Made by a program: the position numbers and the translations under genes | The notes under the pieces: generated by a model | What the model saw: the letters and a program-made list of their open reading frames with translations, nothing else | Told to the model about the DNA's origin: nothing | Database searches by the model: none | Part shown: positions 1 through 7,408 of the stretch, one piece after another | Numbering within the stretch: the first letter of the stretch is position 1 | Layout of the letters: the number at the start of each line of letters is the position of its first letter | DNA from: DATGIQ01 sp035295665 | GTDB lineage: Bacteria > Planctomycetota > Planctomycetia > Gemmatales > Gemmataceae | Reading direction: 5' to 3' | Assembly: GCA_035295665.1 (NCBI GenBank) | Contig: DATGIQ010000015.1 | Span: 1-16,535 of the forward strand | Length of the DNA stretch: 16,535 bases

Positions 1-411
1 GCCATCGAGTTCAACCGCCGTGATTTTCCGGCCTTGGAGTTCGTGCAATTGGAACAGGACCATGTTCCCTTGCCGGACCAGTCCTTTGATGCGATTTGGT
101 GTTCGGAAGTGATCGAGCATGTTTACGATGTCCATGCCATATTCGCCGAATTTGCTCGCTTGCTCCGTGTCGGGGGGCGGCTGATTCTCACCACGCCCTA
201 TCACGGGTGGCTGAAGAATCTCCTCGTCATCACGTTTGGATTTGACCGCCATTTTGACGTGGAATGGCCGCACATTCGGTTCTGGACGAAACGCAGTTTG
301 ACGAAGATCGCGGGAGCTCATGGCCTGAAACCTGTAACCTGGGATTCTGTAGGACGCATTCCGTGCTTGGCGAAGTCTTTCTTCGTAGTGTTCGAGCGGC
401 GCGCGGATTGA
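1..411 (+). CDS. SAM-dependent class I methyltransferase, C-terminal part (5' end outside window)
   Basis: The reading frame is open from the first base and ends at TGA 409-411, giving the last 136 residues. Visible residues fit a Methyltransf_11-type Rossmann methyltransferase: the stretch LPDQSFDAIWCSEVIEHVYD (about residues 24-43) is the usual post-motif II region with the F-D-x-I-x-C-x-E-V-I-E-H signature, and RVGGRLILTTPYH (56-68) is the motif III turn and strand. The N-terminal SAM-binding glycine loop lies upstream of the window. Such enzymes put a methyl group on an O, N or C atom of a small molecule or sugar. The acceptor cannot be read from the sequence, but a cytoplasmic role in modifying a glycan or glycolipid precursor fits the neighbours. 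The acyltransferase gene starts at most a few bases downstream, so the two are probably co-transcribed. Family call is firm; substrate is unknown. Confidence 0.85.
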   Translation, partial: AIEFNRRDFPALEFVQLEQDHVPLPDQSFDAIWCSEVIEHVYDVHAIFAEFARLLRVGGRLILTTPYHGWLKNLLVITFGFDRHFDVEWPHIRFWTKRSLTKIAGAHGLKPVTWDSVGRIPCLAKSFFVVFERRAD

Positions 412-425
412 CCGAAGAGCCGGCT

Positions 426-1610
426 GTGGCCGTGTCTCGTTCCACCAAAGCGGCCGCCGTCCGACCCGGCGAACTGGGCAACCGCATCCCCGTTCTCGAT
501 GGCATCCGGGGAGTGGCGATCCTGCTTGTCATGGTCCATCACATGACCATCATGGAAGGACGGTGCGCCCTCGACCGGTTCGTGGCTGGACTGGGCGAGG
601 CGGGTTGGATCGGGGTAGATCTATTCTTTGTCCTCTCCGGCTTTCTGATCACGGGGATCCTCTATGATTCGAAGGGGTCGACCGCGTACTTTCGCAACTT
701 TTATGCCCGGCGAACCCTTCGAATCTTTCCCTTATACTACGGCGTGCTGATTTTCTCGCTGCTGATTCTCCCGCAGTTCTCCCATCCCAAAGCGCAAAAC
801 TTTGGACGGATCGCTGGGGACGAACTCTGGTACTGGCTGTATTTATCCAACTACGCCATCGGTTTTCGCCATGCCTTCCGGCATGGCATTCTGGATGTGT
901 CGTGGTCGCTGGCCATTGAGGAACAGTTCTACCTCATTTGGCCGGCGATTGTCCTCTGGTTCGACCGGCGCAAGTTGATGGGCGTCTGCGTGGGCATGGT
1001 GGTTGCATCATTTGCCCTTCGGCTCCTGCTGCTGTCGATGGACGTGCATCCCATCACGATTCGTGTGATCACTCCGACGCGCATGGATGGCTTGGCAATG
1101 GGAGCGTGGATTGCCCTGGCCGCCCGCGGCAGAGAAGGATTGAGTCCGTGGGTGCCGGGGGCCCGGATCGTGGCGCTGCTGGCGGGGCTCAGTGTGTGCG
1201 GCATTTTTGCGGTGACGAAGCTCGACAATATGAGCAGTCTGGTGCAAGGAGCAGGTTATCTTGCGGTGGCATGTTTCTTCGCGTCTGTACTGCTCCTGGT
1301 GCTCGGGTTGCCGCCGCAGCGTGCCGTAGCCAGAATTCTTCGCCATCCCGTGTTGACCATGTTTGGACGTTACAGTTACGCTCTGTACCTGTTCCATCTT
1401 CCCGTTCGAGCAGTAATCCGCGACACCGTTTATCGGCCGGAGCAATTCTTTACCATCGGTTCCTCGCAACTCCCCGGCCAATTATGCTTTTACGGAATCG
1501 CAACGGCGGCGAGCTTGGTTCTCGCTCTCTTGAGCTGGAATCTCTACGAAAAACATTTTCTCAAGCTCAAGGAGCGATTTCCGGTGGCGACGGCAAAGCG
1601 TTCCGGTTAG
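426..1610 (+). CDS. Acyltransferase 3 family membrane protein (OafA/YrhL type)
   Basis: An integral membrane O-acyltransferase of about 394 residues, the normal length for the acyltransferase 3 core. Members acetylate or acylate sugars of O-antigen, exopolysaccharide or peptidoglycan. Numbering from GTG 426: the N-terminal LDGIRGVAILLVMVHH (24-39) holds the conserved first helix and its histidines; DLFFVLSGFLITGILYDSK (65-83) is the second; the R-R-x-L-R-I-x-P-x-Y-Y motif lies at 95-105; SWSLAIEEQFY (159-169) is the family hallmark; RMDGLAMGAW (219-228) and GRYSYALYLFHLP (314-326) follow. About ten hydrophobic segments are visible. The frame is open further upstream, overlapping the methyltransferase, but similarity begins only near residue 20. 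GAAGAG at 414-419 sits six bases before GTG 426; GTG 432 and TTG 408 are other possible starts. No separate SGNH domain is fused. The acyl acceptor is inferred to be the glycan of this locus. Confidence 0.9.
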   Translation: MAVSRSTKAAAVRPGELGNRIPVLDGIRGVAILLVMVHHMTIMEGRCALDRFVAGLGEAGWIGVDLFFVLSGFLITGILYDSKGSTAYFRNFYARRTLRIFPLYYGVLIFSLLILPQFSHPKAQNFGRIAGDELWYWLYLSNYAIGFRHAFRHGILDVSWSLAIEEQFYLIWPAIVLWFDRRKLMGVCVGMVVASFALRLLLLSMDVHPITIRVITPTRMDGLAMGAWIALAARGREGLSPWVPGARIVALLAGLSVCGIFAVTKLDNMSSLVQGAGYLAVACFFASVLLLVLGLPPQRAVARILRHPVLTMFGRYSYALYLFHLPVRAVIRDTVYRPEQFFTIGSSQLPGQLCFYGIATAASLVLALLSWNLYEKHFLKLKERFPVATAKRSG

Positions 1611-1643
1611 GGACGGTTTCCGCACCGCTCCGGACTTCATAGC

Positions 1644-2477
1644 ATGTGTGGAATTGGCCACTGCCAACGCATGCGAAAAACTATGGAGCCATCCCCAAAA
1701 CCGGTGTCCGAACCGCCTCCCCTTAGCGATCCGTCAAAGGCAGGGACGGCCTTGCCCGAGAGTACCAACGCGGGGCTGGGGCAGTCCAGGAAAAGCAGCA
1801 GGACTAAGCGGCGCTTCTGGCTCCGTGCGCTGTTGGTCACCTTGGTGCTCGGGATATGTCTGTATTGGTTCCGTGCGCCCATTCTGCGAAGCATCGCCGC
1901 TTATCTTGTTGTCGAGGAAATGCCGCCGACGGCCGACTATGTACTCATTTTGCCCGATGCGGACCGCCGCTACGACTGGGCCGCGCGACTTTACGATGCC
2001 GGAACTGCCCGGGGCGTTTTGTTAGTTGAACGCTACCCACTGCGCCTGGAACGGTTAGGGTACTGCATGACGTTTGAAATGTACAGCCAGCGTGAGTTGG
2101 CTGCACGCGGGGTGCCGGCAACCGCCATCACGGTGATCCCGGGACAGAGGCGAACCGATTGGGACCGCGCCCGTGGTTTGCGCGATTGGCTCGAGCAGCA
2201 CCCCACGGTTCAAATTCTTGCCCTCTGCGATCGGTACGGGGGACGAAAGCTCCGTTATGTGCTTGATAGCGTGCTCGGAGCGGAGGTTGCACGGCGCATC
2301 CGACTGATGAGTCTTCCCGAACGTGACTATGACGAGAGCAACTGGTGGCAGCAGCGAATCGCCGTCGTGCATATCTTTGATGCTTACGTCAACCTGGCCT
2401 ACACACGGCTGCTTGGTGAAGAAACTGAGGAGTGGCGCGAATGGGATCCCGACCAGTTCAAGAAGTCCCTGCGCTAG
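1644..2477 (+). CDS. Membrane-anchored YdcF/DUF218-like protein, divergent copy
   Basis: A 277-residue protein with a proline-rich cytoplasmic N-terminus (about 15-45), a basic stretch, one transmembrane helix (about 59-76) and a soluble domain probably outside the membrane. It aligns by eye with the gene that follows: TADYVLILPDADRRY against TDYVMILGGDMQIR, a shared Y/M-D/N-AG element, and ESNWWQQR against EANWWHFQ near the C-terminus. That makes it a member of the DUF218 (YdcF/SanA-like) group, which is linked to cell-envelope and polysaccharide loci but has no settled reaction. The glycine pair after the first strand is replaced by P-D, and the family's S-x-Y-H-x-x-R motif reads CDRYGGRK, so activity may be altered or lost. 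No good Shine-Dalgarno marks the start: ATG 1644, 1671 and 1683 are all in frame and one of the later two may be real. The 3' end overlaps the next gene by 37 bases. Confidence 0.7.
   Translation: MCGIGHCQRMRKTMEPSPKPVSEPPPLSDPSKAGTALPESTNAGLGQSRKSSRTKRRFWLRALLVTLVLGICLYWFRAPILRSIAAYLVVEEMPPTADYVLILPDADRRYDWAARLYDAGTARGVLLVERYPLRLERLGYCMTFEMYSQRELAARGVPATAITVIPGQRRTDWDRARGLRDWLEQHPTVQILALCDRYGGRKLRYVLDSVLGAEVARRIRLMSLPERDYDESNWWQQRIAVVHIFDAYVNLAYTRLLGEETEEWREWDPDQFKKSLR
2427..2432 (+). promoter_or_regulatory. Ribosome binding site inside the upstream gene
   Basis: GAGGAG, eight bases before ATG 2441. It favours ATG 2441 over the in-frame GTG at 2432, which would overlap the site itself. It lies within the coding end of the first YdcF-like gene, so the two paralogues are probably translationally coupled. 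Confidence 0.65.
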
Positions 2478-3133
2478 AGCCAGCCGGTGGGACTGGGCCG
2501 GCAACCGTGCCGCCGGTGCGGCGACGCCGCCGACGACTCCTGCTGCTGATGCTCATCTTCTCGTTCCTTGTGCTCTATGCGAGCCGAAACTGGATCCTCG
2601 TATCGGTTGCACGATGGTTGGATGTATCGGAGCCGCCTCAGGGGACCGATTATGTCATGATCCTGGGCGGCGACATGCAGATTCGCCCATTTGCGGCGGC
2701 GGCGCTCATGAATGCGGGACTGGCCCAGAAAGCACTCGTGGCCCGGATCAAAGCTTACGGTGAGGCTCTCGATGGAACTGTTGCCCCGGAACAGGAGCTA
2801 ATCCGCTCCGTGCTGGTGCACGAAGGCTTGGCCCCAAATGCGCTCGTTCCGCTCGACAAGGAGTGCGCCAGTACGTTTGATGAGGCAACGGCCCTGGCGG
2901 AGTTCCTGCAAGCCAGACCGGAGAGCTCGGTAACGATTGTAACGTCGGCCTATCACACCCGGCGAACCCGATTGGTATTTCGTAAAGTGCTGGGAAGCCG
3001 CAGTGATCATCTCCACTTTGTCGGAGTACCCTCGGACGGGTTCACCGAAGCCAACTGGTGGCACTTCCAGGCCGGACTGAGACTTTACTTGGACGAGTAT
3101 TTGAAGCTCGCCTTCTACCTTGTGCGCTACTAA
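2441..3133 (+). CDS. Membrane-anchored YdcF/DUF218 family protein
   Basis: A 230-residue protein with a Pro-rich N-terminus, an arginine cluster (27-32), one transmembrane helix (about 33-48, rich in Leu and Phe) and a DUF218 domain. Family marks are TDYVMILGG (69-77), a central S-T-x-D-E-A (144-149; family S-T-x-E-N/E-A) and TSAYHTRRTRLVFRK (168-182), the usual T/S-S-x-Y-H-x-x-R-A/T-x-x-x-F pattern. The end carries EANWWHFQAGLRLYLDEYLK, also found in its upstream neighbour. Proteins of this group (YdcF, SanA, ElyC) are associated with envelope integrity and lipid-carrier or polysaccharide metabolism; the reaction is not established. The start is set by GAGGAG at 2427-2432. It is the better conserved of a tandem pair that presumably arose by duplication, and it sits in a run of polysaccharide genes, so a role in glycan assembly or export is inferred. 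Confidence 0.82.
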   Translation: MGSRPVQEVPALEPAGGTGPATVPPVRRRRRRLLLLMLIFSFLVLYASRNWILVSVARWLDVSEPPQGTDYVMILGGDMQIRPFAAAALMNAGLAQKALVARIKAYGEALDGTVAPEQELIRSVLVHEGLAPNALVPLDKECASTFDEATALAEFLQARPESSVTIVTSAYHTRRTRLVFRKVLGSRSDHLHFVGVPSDGFTEANWWHFQAGLRLYLDEYLKLAFYLVRY

Positions 3134-3156
3134 ATCTTAGCCCCCTGTTGTTTAGC

Positions 3157-3174
3157 CGGCGTTCCCGAACGCCG
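3157..3174 (+). other. Perfect RNA hairpin directly before the carbamoyltransferase ribosome binding site
   Basis: CGGCGTT (3157-3163) pairs perfectly with AACGCCG (3168-3174) around a four-base loop CCCG. The 3' arm ends two bases before the Shine-Dalgarno TGAGGAG (3176-3182). No T-run follows, so this is not a standard intrinsic terminator. It could tune translation of the next gene, protect mRNA ends, or be one copy of a dispersed palindrome. Only the pairing is seen; the role is inference. Confidence 0.5.
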
Positions 3175-3185
3175 CTGAGGAGTCT

Positions 3186-4940
3186 ATGAAACCCACTTAC
3201 ATTTTGGGCCTGAACAGTTTCCATGCCGACTCGAGTGCCGTGCTCCTCAAAGACGGTGAACTGATTGGTGCCGTGGCGGAGGAGCGGCTGAACCGCGTCA
3301 AGCATTTTGCTGGATTTCCCGCACTGGCCATCCGTGAAGTCCTCGATTTGGCCGGCATCGGCATCGCCGACGTGGACCATATCGGCATCAACAAGGATAG
3401 CAAGGCCAACTTGATGGCCAAGCTCGGTTTTGCGCTGACCAATCTGGGACGCATCACGAAGATGGCTCGGCAACGGCTCGAATATCGGGCCAAGGTGCGC
3501 AACACGCCCAATCTCCTGTGTGAGGCCCTTGGGATCCGCCCCACCCAGCTCCGAGCCCAGATCCACAACATCGAGCATCACCTGTGCCATGCCGCCAGCT
3601 GCTTCCTGGTGTCCGATTTCGATCGGGCCGCCATTTTCAGCGTGGATGGGTTTGGCGATTTTGCTTCGACCTTGACCGCGGTAGGGCAAGGAACCCAGAT
3701 CGAAGTGCTGGACCGAACGCTGTTCCCTCATTCGCTCGGCATCCTGTACACGATGGTCTGCCAATTTATCGGCTACGACAAATATGGCGATGAGGGGAAG
3801 GTAATGGGCTTGGCGCCCTACGGCGAGCCATCCTACGACGACTTCTTCGATCGCCTCGTTCGCCTGAAGCCGAATGGCCGCTTTGAGCTGGACCTCGATT
3901 ATTTCCTACACCATCGCGAAGGGGTCGATTACTCTTTCGACGAACAGGGCTATCCGAGCGTGGCTCCGCTCTTTTCGGAAGCGATGGTCCAGGAATTTGG
4001 CCGGCCCCGCCAACACGGCGAGGAGCTGACGCAGCGCGACAAGGATCTGGCCGCGTCGCTGCAAAAGTGCCTGGAGAAAGCGTATTTCCACATTCTCAAT
4101 CACCTCTACGAGCAGACGCACTGCGAGGCGCTCTGCTTGGCGGGTGGCGTTGCCTTGAACTCGGTGGCCAATGGGCAGATCTTCGAGCGCACGCCCTTCC
4201 GACAGATTTACACGCAGCCGGCCGCCGGGGATGACGGAACGGCGATCGGCGTGGCGTATTATGTGCACAACTGCGTTCTCGGTCAGCCACGGCCCCGCCT
4301 TATGGACCACGCCTATACCGGCCGAGAGTATGGCGACGAGCAAATCCAACCAATCTTGGACCAAGCCGACGGAATTATCGCCGAGCGCGTCGCCGAGCCG
4401 GAACTCTACCAGCGCACGGCCGCGGCCATCGCCGCCGGCGAAATCGTCGGCTGGTTCCAGGGGAAAATGGAATGGGGCCCACGGGCCCTGGGAAATCGGT
4501 CCATCGTTGCCCACCCGGGGTTGCCCCACATGAAGGATCTGCTCAATTCGCGGATTAAACACCGCGAGTGGTTCCGGCCGTTCGCCCCGTCGATCCTGGA
4601 GGAGCGGACCGGCGAGTTTTTTGAGCACGATTATCCCTCGCCGTTCATGATGTTGGTGTACAAGACCCGGCCCTCTGTGCGCGAGTCCATTTGTGCCATC
4701 AATCACGTCGATGATACCGGTCGCTTGCAGACCGTCTCGCAATCCCAGAACCCGCGCTATTACGCGCTCATCAAAGCATTTGAACAACAGACGGGCTTGC
4801 CCGTCGTCTTGAACACATCCTTTAACGAGAATGAACCGATCGTGTGCACGCCGCAAGATGCCCTGGCTTGTTTCCTCCGGACGCGGATGGATTTGTTGGT
4901 GATGGGCAACTGGATGGTGCGGCGCCGGAATGTCGAATGA
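3186..4940 (+). CDS. NodU/CmcH-family O-carbamoyltransferase
   Basis: A full-length (584 residues) carbamoyltransferase, which moves the carbamoyl group from carbamoyl phosphate, through a carbamoyl-adenylate, to a hydroxyl of a sugar or antibiotic. The N-terminal Kae1-like domain starts at ILGLNSFHADSSAVLLKDG (6-24) and has AVAEERLNRVKH (29-40), the metal-binding HHLCHA (131-136, His131 and His135 by analogy with TobZ), FSVDGFGD (151-158), LCLAGGVALNSVANG (316-330) and GDDGTAIG (348-355). The C-terminal YrdC-like domain has WGPRALGNRSI (430-440), FRPFAPSI (463-470) and LNTSFNENEPIVCTPQDA (542-559). All key motifs are intact, so it is probably active in the cytoplasm. TGAGGAG at 3176-3182 gives the start. 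The 52-base gap before it contains a hairpin. Next to an epimerase and a glycosyltransferase, the likely acceptor is a sugar of the surface glycan; it cannot be named from sequence. Confidence 0.95.
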   Translation: MKPTYILGLNSFHADSSAVLLKDGELIGAVAEERLNRVKHFAGFPALAIREVLDLAGIGIADVDHIGINKDSKANLMAKLGFALTNLGRITKMARQRLEYRAKVRNTPNLLCEALGIRPTQLRAQIHNIEHHLCHAASCFLVSDFDRAAIFSVDGFGDFASTLTAVGQGTQIEVLDRTLFPHSLGILYTMVCQFIGYDKYGDEGKVMGLAPYGEPSYDDFFDRLVRLKPNGRFELDLDYFLHHREGVDYSFDEQGYPSVAPLFSEAMVQEFGRPRQHGEELTQRDKDLAASLQKCLEKAYFHILNHLYEQTHCEALCLAGGVALNSVANGQIFERTPFRQIYTQPAAGDDGTAIGVAYYVHNCVLGQPRPRLMDHAYTGREYGDEQIQPILDQADGIIAERVAEPELYQRTAAAIAAGEIVGWFQGKMEWGPRALGNRSIVAHPGLPHMKDLLNSRIKHREWFRPFAPSILEERTGEFFEHDYPSPFMMLVYKTRPSVRESICAINHVDDTGRLQTVSQSQNPRYYALIKAFEQQTGLPVVLNTSFNENEPIVCTPQDALACFLRTRMDLLVMGNWMVRRRNVE

Positions 4941-5006
4941 CCGCTCCAGAACCGCAAACTGTTTTATTACTCGGCCTCAGCCAATCTCTCAAATGCAGGA
5001 GCCAAC

Positions 5007-6062
5007 ATGAAGGATAACTTGATCTTGGTTGCAGGGGGCGGCGGGTTTATCGGTGGCCATCTGGTTGCCGACCTGATCCGCCAGGGTTACACGAAGATCC
5101 GGGCCGTCGATCAGAAGCCACTGAATGAATGGTGGCAGCGCTTCGACGGCGTCGACAATCGGCAACTCGATCTCCGCCTGCGGGAAAACTGTGAGGCGGC
5201 CACGCGGGGAGCCGCCGTGGTGTATAACCTTGCTGCCGATATGGGAGGCATGGGGTTTATCGAGAATAACCGGGCCTTGTGCATGCTCTCGGTGCTGATC
5301 AACACGCACTTGATCCTGGCGGCACAGGCGCACGGTGTACAGCGGTATTTCTATGCCTCATCGGCCTGTGTCTACGCCGCCGACAAGCAGAAATCGGAGG
5401 CGGTAATCCCCCTCAAGGAAGAGGACGCTTACCCAGCCATGCCGGAAGACGGCTACGGCTGGGAGAAGCTCTTCAGCGAGCGAATGTGCCGGCACTTCCG
5501 CGAAGACTTTGGGCTGGCCACGCGCGTGGCCCGCTACCACAACGTCTACGGGCCACACGGCACCTGGGACGGCGGCCGGGAAAAGGCACCGGCGGCGATT
5601 TGCCGCAAGGTCATCCAGGCAAAAGTCTCCGGCCGCCACGAAATCGAGATTTGGGGCGACGGACGCCAAACCCGAAGCTTCATGTTTATCGACGACTGTG
5701 TCTACGGCACGCAGGCGATTCTGCACAGCACCATCACCGAGCCCATCAATTTGGGAAGCGACGAAGTGGTGACCATCAACGGCTTGGTGGACATTGTGGA
5801 AGACATTGCCGGACTCAAGCTGAAGCGGAGCTACAACCTGACCGCTCCCAAAGGGGTCAATGGCCGCAATAGCGACAACACTCGCATCCAGAAGCTGCTG
5901 GGGTGGGCACCGAGCATCACGCTGCGGCAGGGTCTGGAAAAAACGTACGCCTGGATTTACGACCAATACGTCGGCCGGCATCCGACGCTACGATTCGATG
6001 CCGCGCAGCCGTGCCCGCCGCTACCCGTGGCGGGAGAGCGGATGCTGCGCGCAAAGTTGTAA
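5007..6062 (+). CDS. gme: GDP-mannose 3,5-epimerase-like NAD-dependent epimerase (extended SDR)
   Basis: A 351-residue extended short-chain dehydrogenase/reductase closely resembling plant GDP-mannose 3,5-epimerase, which turns GDP-D-mannose into GDP-L-galactose and GDP-L-gulose. The NAD loop GGGGFIGG is at 10-17. The GME-specific segments LAADMGGMGFIENN (75-88), YASSACVY (116-123), YHNVYGP (177-183), GTWDGGREKAPAA (185-197), WGDGRQTRSF (216-225), NLGSDE (248-253) and NGRNSDN (285-291) are all present. Catalytic residues recalled for the Arabidopsis enzyme (C145, Y174, K178, K217) fall here at C121, Y150, K154 and K193, a constant offset of 24, so activity is expected. The last 30 or so residues, after YAWIYDQ, form a tail rich in Pro and Arg that I do not recognise. 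AGGAG at 4997-5001, five bases before ATG, supports the start. It follows the carbamoyltransferase by 66 bases in the same direction. Confidence 0.92.
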   Translation: MKDNLILVAGGGGFIGGHLVADLIRQGYTKIRAVDQKPLNEWWQRFDGVDNRQLDLRLRENCEAATRGAAVVYNLAADMGGMGFIENNRALCMLSVLINTHLILAAQAHGVQRYFYASSACVYAADKQKSEAVIPLKEEDAYPAMPEDGYGWEKLFSERMCRHFREDFGLATRVARYHNVYGPHGTWDGGREKAPAAICRKVIQAKVSGRHEIEIWGDGRQTRSFMFIDDCVYGTQAILHSTITEPINLGSDEVVTINGLVDIVEDIAGLKLKRSYNLTAPKGVNGRNSDNTRIQKLLGWAPSITLRQGLEKTYAWIYDQYVGRHPTLRFDAAQPCPPLPVAGERMLRAKL

Positions 6063-6086
6063 CGGGGTCACGTCTTTTTGTGGAAG

Positions 6087-6093
6087 AAGGGGA
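6087..6093 (+). promoter_or_regulatory. Ribosome binding site for the glycosyltransferase
   Basis: AAGGGGA five bases before GTG 6099. It favours GTG 6099 over the in-frame TTG at 6078, which has no comparable site before it. Confidence 0.55.
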
Positions 6094-6098
6094 TAGGC

Positions 6099-7385
6099 GT
6101 GGTAGGACCCGTTCCTCCGAAAGTCACCGCGCTGTACCATTATTTTCATCCCGATGATGTGGTCAGCGCCCGGCACTTCAGCCAGTTTTGCGAAGAGCTG
6201 GCAGCTCGCGGATGGCAAGTCGAAGCGCTGCCTTCTACCGTCGGCTGCCGCGACGAGAGCATTGTATACCCACGCACCGAGGAATGGAACGGGATCTCGA
6301 TCCGGCGGGTGTGGCGTCCTCGGTTTCGCCAAGCATCGACCTTGGGCCGGGTGCTGAATGCAGCCTGGATGATCGTTGCCTGGAGCACCGGCATTGTGAC
6401 CCGTCGCAATGGCACGATGCCCCACGTACTGGTGATCGGCACCGATCCCGTGCTCAGCGTGCTGGTCTCCTGGGCGGTCAAACGGTTCCGTCCTGCCGTC
6501 CGGGTTGTGCATTGGTGTTATGACCTCTATCCGGAGGCGGCCACGGCCGAAGGCATCCTCCGGGAGAATTCGCTTCCGGTCATCATGCTCCAGCGGGCGC
6601 TTCGCCGTGCGTACCACTGCTGCGACCTCGTTGCCGATCTGGGCAGCTGTATGCGTGAGCGCTTGGAAGTGTACGGGCATCCGTGCCGCAAGGTCACGTT
6701 GGTGCCGTGGGCCTTGGCCGAGCCACCCGAAGTGCTGCCCCCGGAGCCCACAACGCGCGAACAACTTTTCGGCCGGGCGGCCATTGGCTTGCTTTACTCG
6801 GGGAATTTTGGCCGTGCCCACTCGTACGAGGAGTTGCTGGAGCTGGCGCGGCTGCTACGCGGCCAGAGCATCCACTTCTGCTTCGGCGTGCGTGGCAATC
6901 GGGTGGATGAGCTGCGTGCCGCCGTGCAGCCGGACGATGGCAATGTGAGTTTCGCCGGCTTCGCTCCGGAATCGGAGTTGGCGAAACGTCTGAGCGCGGC
7001 TGATATCCACCTGGTCAGCTTGCGGCCGAACTGGACCGGTGTCGTGGTACCATCGAAGTTCTTTGGCTCGCTGGCCGCCGGCCGGCCGGTGATCTTCGCT
7101 GGCTCACGAGAGGCGGCCTTGGCCCGCTGGATCGAAGCCTACGGCGTTGGCTGGGTATTGGACCGAACCTCGGTGGAGAAAGTGGCCAGCGATCTGAATC
7201 GCCTGGTGGGCTGCCCGGAGGAATTGCACCGCCTTCAGCGCCGCTGCCACGAGGTATATCACGCTCATTTTTCCCGGCGCCAGATCATGGATCGCTGGGA
7301 CCACGAACTGCGGGCTTTGCTTGGCGCCCAGCCAAGGGCGGTCCCGGACGGCCGGGAAACCAATTCACGGCCAGGCAGGGATTGA
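6099..7385 (+). CDS. Glycosyltransferase family 4 protein (WbuB-like)
   Basis: A 428-residue GT-B fold glycosyltransferase that would move a sugar from a nucleotide donor to a lipid-linked or growing glycan at the inner face of the membrane. Numbering from GTG 6099: the N-terminal acceptor domain begins with ALYHYFHPDDVVSARHF (11-27) and ELAARGWQVEALP (33-45), typical of WbuB-like members, and has VVHWCYDLYPEAA (136-148). The C-terminal donor domain has LLYSGNFGRAHSYEELLELA (231-250), VSFAGFAPESELAKRLSAAD (283-302), VVPSKFFGSLAAGRPVIFAG (316-335) and SREAALARWIEAYGVGWVL (336-354), where Glu338 matches the usual GT4 nucleotide-contact glutamate. A TTG start at 6078 is possible, but AAGGGGA supports 6099. 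It lies 36 bases after the epimerase, so GDP-L-galactose or GDP-L-gulose is a reasonable but unproven donor. Its stop overlaps a TTG (7382) of the broken ligase gene downstream. Confidence 0.9.
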   Translation: MVGPVPPKVTALYHYFHPDDVVSARHFSQFCEELAARGWQVEALPSTVGCRDESIVYPRTEEWNGISIRRVWRPRFRQASTLGRVLNAAWMIVAWSTGIVTRRNGTMPHVLVIGTDPVLSVLVSWAVKRFRPAVRVVHWCYDLYPEAATAEGILRENSLPVIMLQRALRRAYHCCDLVADLGSCMRERLEVYGHPCRKVTLVPWALAEPPEVLPPEPTTREQLFGRAAIGLLYSGNFGRAHSYEELLELARLLRGQSIHFCFGVRGNRVDELRAAVQPDDGNVSFAGFAPESELAKRLSAADIHLVSLRPNWTGVVVPSKFFGSLAAGRPVIFAGSREAALARWIEAYGVGWVLDRTSVEKVASDLNRLVGCPEELHRLQRRCHEVYHAHFSRRQIMDRWDHELRALLGAQPRAVPDGRETNSRPGRD

Positions 7386-7408
7386 CACCACGATCACTCA
7401 GCCAGACT

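Noticed and set aside
938..1642. A 234-codon plus-strand open frame inside the acyltransferase
   Set aside because: Out-of-frame shadow; the acyltransferase frame keeps its motifs and membrane helices right through to 1610.
3157..3174. Rho-independent terminator after the YdcF genes
   Set aside because: The stem is perfect but short and is followed by GCTGAGGAG, the next gene's ribosome binding site, with no T-run.
3042..3764. A 240-codon minus-strand open frame over the end of the second YdcF gene and the start of the carbamoyltransferase
   Set aside because: Antisense shadow of two well-supported genes, with no domain and no ribosome binding site evident.
3906..4856. A 316-codon open frame on the minus strand, antisense to the carbamoyltransferase
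   Set aside because: It lies wholly opposite a gene with all family motifs intact; the frame is open because of the GC-rich codon use, and its translation shows no recognisable domain.
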